Assembly: GCA_941918925.1 (NCBI GenBank)
Contig: OW799237.1
Location: 1,593,201-1,657,200, forward strand
From: Phyto melanocephala
Taxonomy: Eukaryota; Arthropoda; Insecta; Diptera; Rhinophoridae
Direction: 5' to 3'
Length of the DNA stretch: 64,000 nt
Notes under the pieces: model-generated
Database searches by the model: none
What the model saw: the letters and a program-made list of their open reading frames with translations, nothing else
Told to the model about the DNA's origin: nothing
Part shown: in pieces, positions 37,640 to 48,770 of the stretch
Numbering within the stretch: position 1 is the first letter of the stretch
How the letters are laid out: the number at the start of each line of letters is the position of its first letter
Program-made: the position numbers and the translations under genes

Positions 37640-37735
37640 GAAACCAACCCACACGAGGTAAAGCAGTCGATAATGGAGGTCACTGTGTGGTGTGGATTTA
37701 GGGGGCCCATGTGCATTTGTCTACTTTAAGGTACA
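37640..37735 (+). pseudogene. Mariner-type transposase fragment
   Basis: The frame reads NETNPHEVKQSIMEVTVWCG followed by FRGP. This corresponds to the segment between the first and second catalytic Asp of DD41D-like mariners ('ENPHV..E...HP..VTVWC(G/A)..W..G'). Compare NPHAYIEKPIHPKRVTVWCG at 12430. Only about 25 residues survive, and no terminal repeats were found. Confidence 0.4.
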
Positions 37736-38526
37736 ATTTTACCTAGTCATTGTGAACCACATATAATTTCTGTAGGAGGAAGCTATGTGATACGCGATTA
37801 GCGTCATTTATAAATAATTTGATTTTATGTTAATGGTTATCTCTTTAAAATTTCTTTATTTTCATTTCAGTGAAATGAACTAAATAAAAACAAAATTATA
37901 TTTCGCTCGGTGTATGCAGGCAGTAGGAACAGCAGTAAGTATAATAGACAAAATGCAATTCTACTAAAGTTCCTTTTTTTTCTATCGATGAACACAGCAG
38001 CTTTAAAATAATGCACAGAATGGAGTTTCCACTATTTTGCACAAAACATCAAAGCAAGTAAAATATAATAGATCATTACTTATATTGCCGTTATGACAGC
38101 AAGAGGACCTATGTATTGTTTAACTACATTATCAGTTTTAATAACTGTTAATTAAATAATTTCAGAAATTGGTACAAATATTAGAGAATGTCGATAACGA
38201 CATAGTTATGTTATCACAATGAAAAAATTGCGATTTATAACATTTAGCGAATGTAGATTTGATTTCACACAATTAACATTGAAGGCAGAAAAATTACCCA
38301 ATACTGTTGCTTTATTTTTTAAATCTTTAACTTATCAGAGATTGCATCAAGTAGTTGGTCGGAAACTGTGTTATTTTTGCATAGAATCTGTTGCAAAAAA
38401 AAAATAGTTGTAAGTAGACGTTATACAAGTATTATCCATTTCATTTACAATATTCGATTAAAGTAAAGAGTTTTGAAAAATAATTGAAATCTTTTCTGCT
38501 AGAGAAAGCTAAGGAAACAGAATATA
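37736..38526. other. Non-coding DNA
   Basis: No supported gene. The 62-codon frame at 38219-38407 ends in a poly-A run and has no motif. Confidence 0.4.
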
Positions 38527-39250
38527 AAAAACAAGTAACAGTGCTATATTCGGCCGTGCCGAATCTTATATACCCTTCACAACGTGTAGTCATGCTATAA
38601 CAATTGTTTGTATCACCATTCATCATATGTGGCATCGAATCCCAGCTGAGCCAAAAAAAAATTTATTTTATTTTATTTAATATATTATTTATATTTTATT
38701 ATTTTTTTTATATTTTTTTTAAATTTTTTTAAAAAATTTTTTAAAATTTTTTTTTAATTTTTTTAAAATTTTTTTTTTGTAGTTTTTTTTTATTATTTTT
38801 TTCTTATTTTTAATATTTTTTTTTTGTAATTTTTTTTGTTTGGTATGTTTTTTACATGTATGTATGTATGTATGTTGTTGTTGTAATTGTGAAAAAAAAC
38901 GAGGTGGTCGTGGTTTTTTGCTCATATCTCAGAAAGTTATAGGGCGATTGTGCTGAATTTCAATAGCGATTCATTCCTGGATATTTCCAAGAGATTGATT
39001 CCATGTACAGATCTGAGGAACATATAGTTGCTTCTAAAAGTTGATTTCAACCAACACACGGACAGACGGGCAGACGGACAGACGGACAGACGGATAGACG
39101 GACAGACGGTCAGGGCTTAATCGACTCCTCTATTCATAAGCTTTCAGAAAATATATACTTTATGGGGTCGGAAATGAAAATTGTAGAAATTACAAACGGA
39201 ATGACAAAGCTATATATACCCTTGTGCACCACAGGTGAAGGGTATAATAA
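38527..39250 (+). repeat. Palindromic-head dispersed repeat, copy 1
   Basis: It starts with ACAAGTAACAGTGCTATATT and the hairpin TTCGGCCGTGCCGAA (38549-38563), followed by CTTATATACCCTTCAC. It ends with GGTGAAGGGTATAATAA (about 39234-39250), so TATACCCTTCAC and GTGAAGGGTATA form inverted ends. Inside are a T-rich low-complexity tract (38650-38890), the block CTCATATCTCAGAAAGTTAT, and a tandem (GACGGACA)n at 39058-39112. It has no coding capacity. I remember such units as common in calyptrate fly genomes. A second copy lies at 44222-45865. Confidence 0.65.
39058..39112 (+). repeat. (GACGGACA)n tandem octamers
   Basis: About seven imperfect units (ACGGACAGACGGGCAGACGG and on) lie inside the palindromic-head repeat, after CAACCAACACACGG. 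The second copy of the repeat keeps only CACACGGACACACAAAC at this place. Confidence 0.8.
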
Positions 39251-42200
39251 ACAGCAACATCCTTCACATGCGATTCATTATCTTATTTTAACGATAATCG
39301 TATCGTTTAAAACAGTTAACAACAATTTTATCGATTTCGGTATTCAGTAACATAGTTTAACGACAGTTGTTATTGGTATCTAAACGACAATAATTTTTTG
39401 GTTTTTTATTTTATCGACGAAAAGTTGAACTTTATACCCGACTCAAAAACCACTTGTTTATTTGAATTTATTTAGACACTTTTTACGACAAAGATGCCAC
39501 TTTAGTGTTACAGTCAGTTGTCGACAAATTTAACGATTGTCGGATTGTTAAAAGTTAATGAATCGCAATATTTATGGGTGTATTCATAAGATTCATATTC
39601 CAAATATTTTAAATTGTTTTAAAAGTGGTGTATTGTTTATTGTAACATTTTTAAAAATCGCTGTGTCAATAGCACTAAAAAATCGTCACATTTGACAGGA
39701 AATCATCATATCTAACAGCTCTGATAACATAGAGAGGAAGGTCTTAAGCAGTCATCATCAGAAATAGAAATCTGTGTGTGCTCTCAAAATTGTTTTACAG
39801 TATGTTTTGTAAACAGTCGTATTGTGAAAATGAAATGCCGCTGATGATCTATGCTCTAAAGAAAAAATAAATAAATAAGCTTGCTTATTTTAAATCCTGT
39901 TCAAAAACTCTTACCAGCAGCCCTAAAAACTTAAGGAACCTTACTAATGACCGATCAGAGACTTCTTTGGTATCACGGGCAACAGTTTCTCCTAACACTG
40001 GTTACTGAGGTGTTTTCGGTAGCTTTTGTGGCTACCCACGCCATTTAATAGAGACTGGTAGTTAAACAAATTCTTAGTTCAGACTCTGCGAACCCATTAA
40101 CGTGTCTGGGCCCTGTTGTCTTTTAACAGAGGTGCTTGCTTGGTTGTTTGACAACCGGAGACCACCTGGTGTTACTTTTTTTTTCGTACTCAACCCAATT
40201 GTGAAATTACCATCATATAAATATTTTTGAGACCCGGTGGCGACCTTTATTAACCATCTATATGCAGCAAAATTATTTTTAATGAATTCAGAGGTGCTTT
40301 GAGGACTAATTTTTGTTCAGATTAAAGATAATAAATTTGTCGCCATTCAAATAAAAAATTTATAAAAAAAGATTTGGAGGATTTTCATCTTATCTTTAGA
40401 ATTAAGAAAAGCGTCAGCTATAACGGTATTATCATGTACTATTTTCGAACGATGAACCCAACCGTGTTATTAAGTCAGGCTTGAATATCAAGTTGAATAG
40501 TCAAGTTGAATATCGGAATGTTGAAAACTATTGCAAAACCGTCTCCCTAGATATTCCAGCGTCACAATATAGATAAAACAGTAATTCATATCATTTTTTC
40601 TGTAGAATGGCATAATGGTGTGAAATCTAGAAATTATATCTAGACGCTCAAATAATTTTAAAATTCAAATAACAAAAGCCATCTTATTTAAAGAATTATA
40701 ATAAATATTAAGGAATAAAAAAGACTTTTTTTAGTATAAAAAAGAATGATGCCTCTTCAAAAATTATTGTTTAAACAAAAAATCCTTGTTTTCACCTTTT
40801 CACTTGTTTGTTTTTGTTTTAGAATACTGATGAGAGTACTCGTAGCATTAACCCTTTCCACCAACAGAATGCATTTGTAATTACTTATTCTATCTTTTAT
40901 TGTTTCTTCCCTCAATTCTGATGAACTTTTTTCCTTTGTAGATTTCACAATGTGATGAACAACATGAACAAACAAAAAAACGTTCTAAAGAATTAGTCTG
41001 TCGAAGACATTGGGGACCATTTGTGCTAGAACTGTAATTAGAAATTAAAATTGCAAGTAATCTTTTAACACTCTGTGTTGATAACATTTTAAAATATCTA
41101 CGAAACAAGGACGGTGCTGTTCTATTCTCATTCTTTTTTCTTTTTTAAATTTTTAAAATGAGGCTTAAATGAAAAGTGTTAATTGAAATATATAGTACGT
41201 ATGTACTATATGAAAAAGAAAAACAAGGTCATGCAATAATAAATGCATGCAATTTAATAATAAAAAAAAATATCTGCATTTCCTAAGAACTTGTTGATTA
41301 AATTGGTTTTTCTTATAAAATTATTAAGTCGGCTTTTTTCAAATTAAATATTTGCAAATTAAATGTTACTTCGCGCCAATAGTTAAAACTGCCAAAATCT
41401 ATTATAACTAAATATGCTGGAACATTTTAAGATTTAATGAGCTTTGAATCAACATGTAGACAAACTCAAAATTTGTCGTCAGCTTTCAGGTATAAATTAA
41501 AATAAATTAAAATAGAATTTATTTTGTTTATAAATTTACCATTCTTTTTTTTTTTTGCTACTTAGTTCATATTATTTACCGTAACAATTATTAACAGATT
41601 TTGTTTAATCAATTATGCTAATTGTGCTTAAATTGATTTTCAAACCCTCAAAATGAATACTTCTTGTTTAAAAATTCTGTATTAATATATAAATGTGTGT
41701 GTGTGTGTGTGTGTGTGTATTGTCGCATGCTTATACCTTTATCGTTTTAATTCTGTTGTTTTACTTTCAATTTAGTGCTCATTGTCCTCATCTAGTTGTC
41801 CATTCATCTGTAGGTCATGCTTATCAAACACTTTAATTGCCCTGTCAGCACCCTGACATACTGATCATATTTTGACCAGTTTGATTAAAACATTTAACTG
41901 TCTTTATGGGTACTTTTTGTGAATTTCCTGCCAATTCAGATTGTGTTTTGTGTTTTTTGTCTTTGTTGTGTGTGTGTGTGTTTTTTTTGTCCAATTGCCT
42001 TTAACAAACAAGTTGAAAACAATTTTTGTATTTCTGCAGTCGTCATACATGATTCTAAAAGTAGCTCTGTTGGTCGGTTGGAAGAAGGGTTTGCGATTTG
42101 GGAATTGTCTGCATTTGCTTAAAAAATAATTTGCTTAAATAATAATTGTTAAACAATAAAAGGGATTTATTAAGCTTTCCCAGGAAGCACATAAAAAAAC

Positions 42201-42328
42201 AAACCATATTGCAAAAGATTAGAAATTTTTAACATTTAAAAATAGTTTTTTATAAAAAATTTTTTTTACCAAAATAATCAAGCTTGAGGCCAGTTTTTTA
42301 TTTAAGAAATAATTTTATTTTTTATTAA
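39251..42328. other. Non-coding DNA with an unidentified GC-richer island and microsatellites
   Basis: The island at 39900-40260 (for example CTGGGCCCTGTTGTCTTTTA near 40108) has higher G+C and open stretches on both strands with several stops. On the minus strand one frame gives TRWSPVVKQPSKHLC and TTGPRHVNGFAESELRICL. I do not recognise it. Overlapping minus frames at 40757-41108 (70 residues each) have no motif. A (GT)n lies at 41694-41718. Confidence 0.4.
41694..41718. repeat. (GT)n microsatellite
   Basis: An unbroken GT dinucleotide run of about 25 bp. Confidence 0.85.
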
Positions 42329-43082
42329 ACTAGCCAAACCCGGCGCGCGTTGCTACGCCCCTTAATGAATCAATTTGCATTCTGAATTTTTATTGAATAT
42401 CAAGTGCAAAAACCTAAAAACTATAATTTTTTTTATGAGCGTGGCACTGCCCACTTTTCTAAATACGAAACTGTATAGTTATGACAACTCAATATGTGTG
42501 CAAAGTTTCAGAAAAATCGGTCCAGTGCAAGTACCCCAAAATGATACCTATTTTTTAATGGGCGTGGCACTGCCCACTTTTCTAATGACGAAAGTGTAAA
42601 GTCACGACAGCTCAGTATTTTCGCAAAGTTTCAGAAAATTCGGTCTAGTGCAAGTAGCTAAAACTGATAACTAATTTTTTATGGGCGTGGCCCCGCCCAC
42701 TTTTTCAATCACGAAATTATAAAGCCATGACAGCTCAATATGTGTGCAAAGTTTCAGAAAAATCGGTCCAGTGCAAGTACCTCAAAATAAAAACTTTTTT
42801 AGGGGCGTGGCCCCGCCCACTTTTCTTATCACGAAATTATTTAGTCATGACAGCTCGATATGTGTGCAAAGTTTCAAAAAAATCGGTCAAGCGCAAGTAG
42901 CTAAAACTAATAACTAATTGTTTATGGGCGTGGCTCCGCCCACTTTTTTTCACCCATAAACACTCCCTGGTATGTGTACAACAACTTACCCAAGTTTGAG
43001 CCCGATCGGTTTTACAGTTTCGGAGTCTATAGCTAACACACACACATACACACACAGAGTTTCACTTTTATATATATAGATT
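42329..43082 (+). repeat. Interspersed repeat with five ~122-bp internal units, copy 1
   Basis: It starts ACTAGCCAAACCCGGCGCGC and ends AGTTTCACTTTTATATATAT with AGATT. Internal units each begin GGGCGTGGC(A/C)C(T/C)GCCCAC, an imperfect palindrome, at 42437, 42560, 42683, 42803 and 42926. Each unit carries GACAGCTCAATATGTGTGCA, TTTCAGAAAAATCGGTC and AGTGCAAGTA(C/G)CT. The 3' unique block CACTCCCTGGTATGTGTACA, then CCGATCGGTTTTACAGTTTC, is followed by a CA-rich tract. There is no open frame. Repeats with such 3' ends occur in many insects; I do not assign a class. Confidence 0.75.
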
Positions 43083-43905
43083 ACTAGCCAAACCCGGCGC
43101 GCGTTGCTACGCCCCTTAATGAATCGAAATGCATTCTGAATTTTAATTGAATATCAAGTGCAAAAACCTAAAAATTATAATCTTTATTTTGGGCGTGGCA
43201 TTGCCCACTTTTCTAATCACGAAATTGTAAAGTCATAACAGCTCAATATGTGTGCAAAGTTTCAGAAGAATCGGACCAGTGCAAGTACCTCAATATTATA
43301 ATTGTTTTTATGGGCGTGGCCCTGCCCACTTTTCTAATCACGAAATTGTAAAGTCATAACAGCTCAATATGTGTGCAAAATTTCAGAATAATCGGTCCAG
43401 TGCAAGTACCTCAAAATGATACCTATTTTTTATGGGCGTGGCATTGCCCACTTTTCTAACGAAGAAATTATTTAGTCATGACAGCTCAATATGTGTGCAA
43501 AGTTTCAGAAAAATCGGTCAAGTGCAAGTACCTCAAAATTATAACCTTTTTTTATGGGCGTGGCCCTGCCCACTTTTCTAATCAGGAAATTATATGGTTA
43601 TTATAGCTTAGTATGTGTGCAAAGTTTCAGCAAAATCGGTCCAGTGCAAGTACCTCAAAATTAAAACTTTTTTAGGGGCGTGGCCCCGCCCACTTTTCTT
43701 ATCACAAAATTATTTAGTCATGACAGCTCGATATGTGTGCAAAGTTTCAGCAAAATCGGTCAAGTGCAAGTAGCTAAAACTGATAACTAATTTTTATGGG
43801 CGTGGCCCCGCCCACTTTTTTCCACCCATAAACACTCCCTGGTATGTGTACAACAACTTGCCAAAGTTTGAGCCCGATCGGTTTTACAGTTTCGGAGTCT
43901 ATAGC

Positions 43906-43944
<39 letters not shown>

Positions 43945-43966
43945 TTCACTTTTATATATATAGATT
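43083..43966 (+). repeat. Interspersed repeat with six ~121-bp internal units, copy 2
   Basis: It follows copy 1 directly head to tail (…TATATATAGATT|ACTAGCCAAACCCGG…). Units begin at 43191, 43312, 43434, 43556, 43676 and 43798, one more than in copy 1. The 5' head, the 3' block and the ATATATAGATT end match copy 1 closely. The CA tract before the end is a pure (CA)n of about 32 bp, against the interrupted tract of copy 1. Confidence 0.75.
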
Positions 43967-44903
43967 AAATAAAAAAATTTGTTTTATTAAAAAAGGCCGA
44001 ATAAAAATATATCACAGCTAACTAGTTTTTTATTATTTAGCATCTTATTGAATATAACCAATAAATAAAAAGGTAATAGTTTTTCAAAAATTCAAAAGAG
44101 ACTTACAAGTTAAATTTTTCTAAAGAAAAAACTTAAAGACGCTGTAGCAAAAGTATTTTTTTTTTTTAAATAAAAAACCATAAATAAATCCCCTTTTATC
44201 TACAGACCAAATGTAGAACAATACAAGTAATAGCGCTATATTTGGCTGTGCCGTATCTTATATGCCCTTCACATAGTTTATACCATTATGTATGTACATA
44301 CATATATACCTTCAAACGTAATGACAAACTTGTCATTTTACACTGCTGCATGAAAGATATAAAAACAGAAGTATCAGTGGCTTTTTGCTTATATCTCAGT
44401 ACTTTACATAGACATTTTGTTGCTTTTCTACACCAACAGTTTCAAGAACATAACTAACAATTATATGGCGCAACTGTGCCAAAAACTTATTAAAGAAATC
44501 ATAATTTATAATCTGTTAAAAAAATTTTTCGCCAATATCTTCTTCGGTAATTGGCCTATTAAACCAAAATTTTCTGTAAATGTTTCCAAAGATGCATAGT
44601 TTTTATATACTAACGAACGCTTCAGGAAGTTCCATAGGAGCTGCATAATCTGATTTTATTTTAGTAAAGAACAGATGCATCGTGTTGCTTCGCTCATATC
44701 TCAGTTTGTGATGTGCCCACATAACTCGAAATCATATCTGATAATTTGATACCATGCAGGAGTCTGTAGTATACGAAGGGGCTTCAAAAAGTTGATCTCA
44801 ACAAACACACGGACACACAAACTTAGCTAAATCAAATCTTCTATTTTTGAAAACTTATACATATGAATATTGTAGAAATTTTATACAAAATGGCAAACTT
44901 ATA

Positions 44904-45832
44904 ACGGGTGTCCCAACTAGAATGCAATTTTTAAATTTGGCGCCATTCGAAGTGTCATTGTTTGACATTTGAACAATTGTTATTGTTTGCTAGTAGAAGT
45001 TACGAGGTTAGTAAAAATGGAGCGCTACACGAATGAACAACGCATTCTCATTGTGAAATTGTTTTACCAAAATGGTGAAAGTTTTGCGGCTACAGTTCGC
45101 AAATTGCGATCATCCCATTTCCATCTTGATGGCTTCGTCAATAGGCAGAATTGTCGCATTTGGGGTGAGAAAAATCCTCGAGTGATTCACGAGAAGCAAA
45201 TGCATCCTCAACGTATCACTGTGTGGTGTGGTTTTTGGGCTGGAGGAATCATTGGACCTTTTTGTTATGAAAATGAGGCAGGTCAAGCGCAAACAGTCAA
45301 TGGTGTTCGGTATCGTGAAATGATAACCAGTTTTTTCTTGCCTAGAATCGAAGAAATGAATGTGAAGGGCATGTGGTTTCAACACGATGGCGCCACATGT
45401 CATACAGCCAGAGTAACAATTTAATTACTGCATCAGTCATTTCCCGGTCGTGTTATTTCGCGTTTTGGAGACCAGAATTGGCTGCCTAGATCGTGTGATT
45501 TAACACATTTAGATTTTTTTCTTTGGGGTTTTTTGAAGTTGATGATTTACGCGAATAAGCCGACGACGACTCAAGCCTTAATTCCTCTTTTAAGGCTTGA
45601 TTGAACGCTTCATTAATGAAATACCGCAGCATTTATGCAAAAAGGTCATTGAAAATTTCATTAAAAGATCGCGTGTGTGCCAGCAAAGCCGCGGCGGCCA
45701 TCTGCACGATATATTGTTCCATACATAACCTCATTCTGTCCACTTTACGATATAATAAAGTTTCACGATTTTTTTTTAAATATCTGTGTTTTATTTAAAA
45801 TTTAAAAATTGCGTTCTAGTTGGGACACCCGA
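44904..45832 (+). mobile_element. DD41D mariner element with complete inverted ends, internally deleted
   Basis: The left end CGGGTGTCCCAACTAGAATG continues to TTTTTAAATTT (44905-44938). The right end 45798-45831 is its reverse complement with one mismatch in 34 bp. TA stands directly outside both (44902-44903 and 45833-45834), the expected target-site duplication. Length is 929 bp, against about 1.2 kb expected, because part of the transposase gene is missing. It sits inside the older palindromic-head repeat. Confidence 0.85.
45017..45728 (+). pseudogene. Mariner DD41D transposase, internally deleted
   Basis: The ATG at 45017 gives MERYTNEQRILIVKLFYQNG and ESFAATVRKLR (first helix-turn-helix). 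The frame then passes directly to SSHFHLDGFVNRQNCRIWGE, so the second helix-turn-helix and the first catalytic Asp (normally in SDEAHF) are deleted without changing the frame. Next come RITVWCGFWAGGIIGPF, WFQHDGATCHTA (second Asp), a stop at 45422-45424, then NWLPRSCDLTHLDFFLWG (third Asp). Counting the stop as one residue, 41 residues separate the two Asp. A frameshift near 45595 leads to the C-terminus IENFIKRSRVCQQSRGGHLH, ending at TAA 45726-45728. It is inactive, but the inverted ends could still be mobilised by a related transposase. Confidence 0.8.
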
Positions 45833-45865
45833 TATATACTCTTTTACACTCTCTCGTAAAGGATA

Positions 45866-47869
45866 TATAAAATTTATAGTTCGTCAAAACAAAAAAAAAT
45901 GTCATATAATCATAAAAAAATGAATTAAAATATTTCACCAAAATAATCTTTAATAATCTTTACATTCACAAAAATATCAGGATGTATCTCTTAGTTTTTC
46001 TTACCACTTTTTAAAACTTTAAGCATCTATTCTTTTTTTAAGAAGAACGAATTTTTCAATGAACATTTTTTTTCATGTGAATAATTTTTATTATTACCTT
46101 CCGCATTGATGTTAAATATAACTTTTACAGCCTTTAGAACAAATGATTAGAAAAAAAATCGAGTGGTAAGCTTTACTTTGTTCGATTTGTAGATCGTACT
46201 TTTATGTCCTGAAAATGCTGTTACACGGTGAACTAGGCCTGAGATCAAATTATGACATACAAATATGATAGTAATTTTATAATTTTTATTTGGATCTCTC
46301 AAAAGCGCAGTAAGCTTGATTGTTCGAGTAATATTATGATCACATTCGTGAGTTGCGATTTTGCCCCAGTACAAAGTTCTAATTTTTTTCTTGTGAAACC
46401 CTAATCGTTAGGTTGGCTGCTGGTTTCCTTTTGTCCTTTTGGCACATTTTTTCTTTTAATTTTAGTTTCTTTTTTTTAAGTTTATTGACTCATTTAGACA
46501 ATGTAATTGTTATTTTTTGTTTTTGTTTTTTCTTATAACACAAGTATGTTTATGCTCTGGTTTCATTTTTGTCTCTATATAACCTGGTTGCAATAAAAAT
46601 TGCTTGACTTGCTTCTGCCAGAAATCCAGTCATGTTTTCAGACAAACACACATATTTATACACATTTGCAAAGTTATTTATATTTTTATGAAATTCTTGC
46701 AAAGCTTTTTTCCGTTCCTGTTGACAACTAAATTGATTTAATGTTTTTCGTTTTTTTTTTTCTTTTTTATTTTTTGCTGTTGCATTTGCTTGTTGTCGTG
46801 CATTTTACCATTGGATGACATTTGTTGCATTCGTATGAAGCAACACAGGTGGTGCTTAACATCTTCCTTAATTGGCAGTTTAAGTGAATGTGATCTGTTT
46901 TAATTTTTTCTTTCTTTTCTTAGTTGTCGGTGCAGTTTTTATATTTTTATATAATTTTTTTCTTTAATTTGAATTAATTTTTGCTCATATTGATTTAAAG
47001 CAATAATTTATTATTCGATTAAGCCATTAAAAGTGAGATGTTGTTTCTTTTTTTTCTCTTAAGATTTATAAAAAAAGCGTGACAATCTTTTGATGTTTAA
47101 TGGACATTGGAAAGCTCGTAATAAAGCTAATCAAGGACGTGTGTTGCGCCATTGAAAAATTTTTAATCAATTAAAATAAGTCTAAAACTTTTTTATATAA
47201 ATAGACACTTTTAAATAGAAAGTTTATCTTAAATAAATTTAAAAAAAGTGATTCTTTATACCGTTTTATACATTTGTGGAGGATATTTTAACAATGAGTG
47301 TTAATCTTAATATTTTATATCCATGTTGACCAGATCATTTCTTTTACAAATCTTGAAAATTATAACCAGGGCGATAAATTACGACATTCGAATGATAGAA
47401 CTTTTAAATATTTGTTAGAATCTCCATACCAAAAGCACAGCGAATTCGAACGTTCGAATAAAATTTCAATCGCGATCGAATGCCATAATTTGGCCCCCGT
47501 ATTAAAGCATCCTACTTGTGTCATTCATTACTGTTTCTTCCTAGTCCATCATATTACACTTTAAAACTCTAATAGAAAACTGTATTCCGTATGTATTAAT
47601 TTGCAGTTTAGCTATTACGGTGTTTATATAAGACCATCTGCTATAGAAATTGTTTCTCTTGTGCCTGAAGTAAACAGTCAACTCCAAAACTTAAATACAA
47701 GATATTTTTATGCATTTGACGCTCTTTGCTCTTTGGCTTTGGAGTTTGGGAAAGCTATAAACAACTGCCTACTTTAAAGTGAAATAAATAAACTTGAAGT
47801 CTTTCAAAATTATAATCGAACAAAATTCAAAAAAATTCTAACATCTGATATATAGAAAAATTAAAATGA
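45866..47869. other. Non-coding DNA, pyrimidine-rich in its middle
   Basis: The plus strand is T-rich between 46380 and 47080, with many CTTTTTTTC-type runs. The 88-codon frame at 47298-47564 (SFTNLENYNQGDKLRHSNDR, then FKYLLESPYQKHSEFERSNK) has non-random composition and lies just upstream of the retroelement relic. It may belong to it, but no motif is recognised. Confidence 0.4.
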
Positions 47870-48770
47870 GAATTTATACCGAAGGATACTGTCGTGACAA
47901 CATACGCAAATATCAGTCGGTCACCCCACTACAAGGGAGATAATAACTGCATTCGCAAAACTAATGACAAACAAGTCGACGGGAAAAGACACATCCCATC
48001 AGTGTTTTTAAAGCCATTCCTATGTGGATTGCAAATATAATTTCACTTTTTATCTGTAATGTATGCGTTAATAAACAAATTTCAAACCGTTTGAATGAAG
48101 GCCTCATAACAGCTATACCGAAAAAAGGAAACATTCGAGATCAAGCAAATGAGTACAACTCGCACACTTGTATGCTCATCGTGGACTGTGAGAGGGCTTC
48201 AACACAATCGTGAGTATTTGGAGAGCACTGAAAAACATAGGTTTACCAAAAACTGTTATAGACATTATAAGAAAGTATTAAACACACTTGAGGTCTATCC
48301 AAAAGTGACGTACAACGACTGCAAGTTTTCACTAACCGTTGCCTACGAAGGATTATTAGATTTTTTTGGTCCAACACAATAACTAATGCTGAGCTGCTTC
48401 GAAGCACGAAATGACAGCCAATTCAATACGACATAATAAACAGGAAATTTTAATGGATTGATCATTCAGTTAGATCTGATATCGAAGTAGCCAAGGCAGC
48501 ATAGCAGTACAATCCCCAAGGTTCTCATTGGATGTCTTAAAATAACTTGACTCATTGCAACCATCTAACCACTGCAGGGTTTTCATACAACGAGGCAATA
48601 AAAACCCAAAACAGAGTCACAGTACATCATACCAAAGGAAAATAAAACTCAATTTCCATAGTTTGCCCCCCAAAGACATTATTAGGCTCTTTAATAAGTA
48701 AAGAATAGCATCCCGTTAATGTGCAACAAACGCACCTCTATTTTAAATAAATTTCTTTTTATACATTTTG
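47870..48770 (+). pseudogene. Non-LTR retrotransposon reverse transcriptase relic
   Basis: Frames give LMTNKSTGKDNIPSVFLKAI, LNEGLITAIPKKGNIRDQAN, then after an internal deletion IVDCERAS and SIWRALKNIGLPKTVIDIIR. These correspond to reverse-transcriptase blocks ('K..G.D.IP.E', 'W....I.PIPKKGD...C.N.R.I', 'DFEKAFDSV', 'L...GLP.K'). Downstream QPIQYDIINRKF*WIDHSVR and AKAA*QYNPQGSHWMS match the C-terminal 'R.W.WIGH.LR......AL.WNPQGKR.RGRP' of some non-LTR families. The FADD catalytic block was not found. It is broken by stops and shifts. It differs from the RNase H relics elsewhere in the window. Confidence 0.6.

Larger units (their letters stand above)
44222..45865 (+). repeat. Palindromic-head dispersed repeat, copy 2, interrupted by a mariner
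   Basis: The head ACAAGTAATAGCGCTATATT is followed by TGGCTGTGCCGTATCTTATA and TGCCCTTCAC, a decayed version of the 38527 copy. The middle keeps CTCATATCTCAGTTTGTGAT and AAAAGTTGATCTCAACAAAC, then CACGGACACAC. The tail GAATATTGTAGAAATTTTAT continues to CAAACTTATA at 44903. It resumes after the mariner at 45833 as TATATACTCTTTTACACTCT, then GTAAAGGATATATAAA. Removing 44904-45832 and one TA restores the alignment with the intact copy at 39180-39250. Confidence 0.65.

Noticed and set aside
38719..38925. Lys-rich 68-codon frame on the minus strand
   Set aside because: It is translated from the T-rich low-complexity tract inside a dispersed repeat.
39980..40160. Ribosomal protein pseudogene suggested by VVKQPSKHLC and TTGPRHVNGF
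   Set aside because: The resemblance covers only a short segment and the neighbouring residues do not follow the family.
40757..41108. Two overlapping 72-codon frames on the minus strand
   Set aside because: No recognisable motif; length is within chance expectation for this window.
42329..43966. CRISPR-like array of regularly spaced repeats
   Set aside because: The whole ~121-bp unit is repeated with no unique spacers, and the DNA is eukaryotic.
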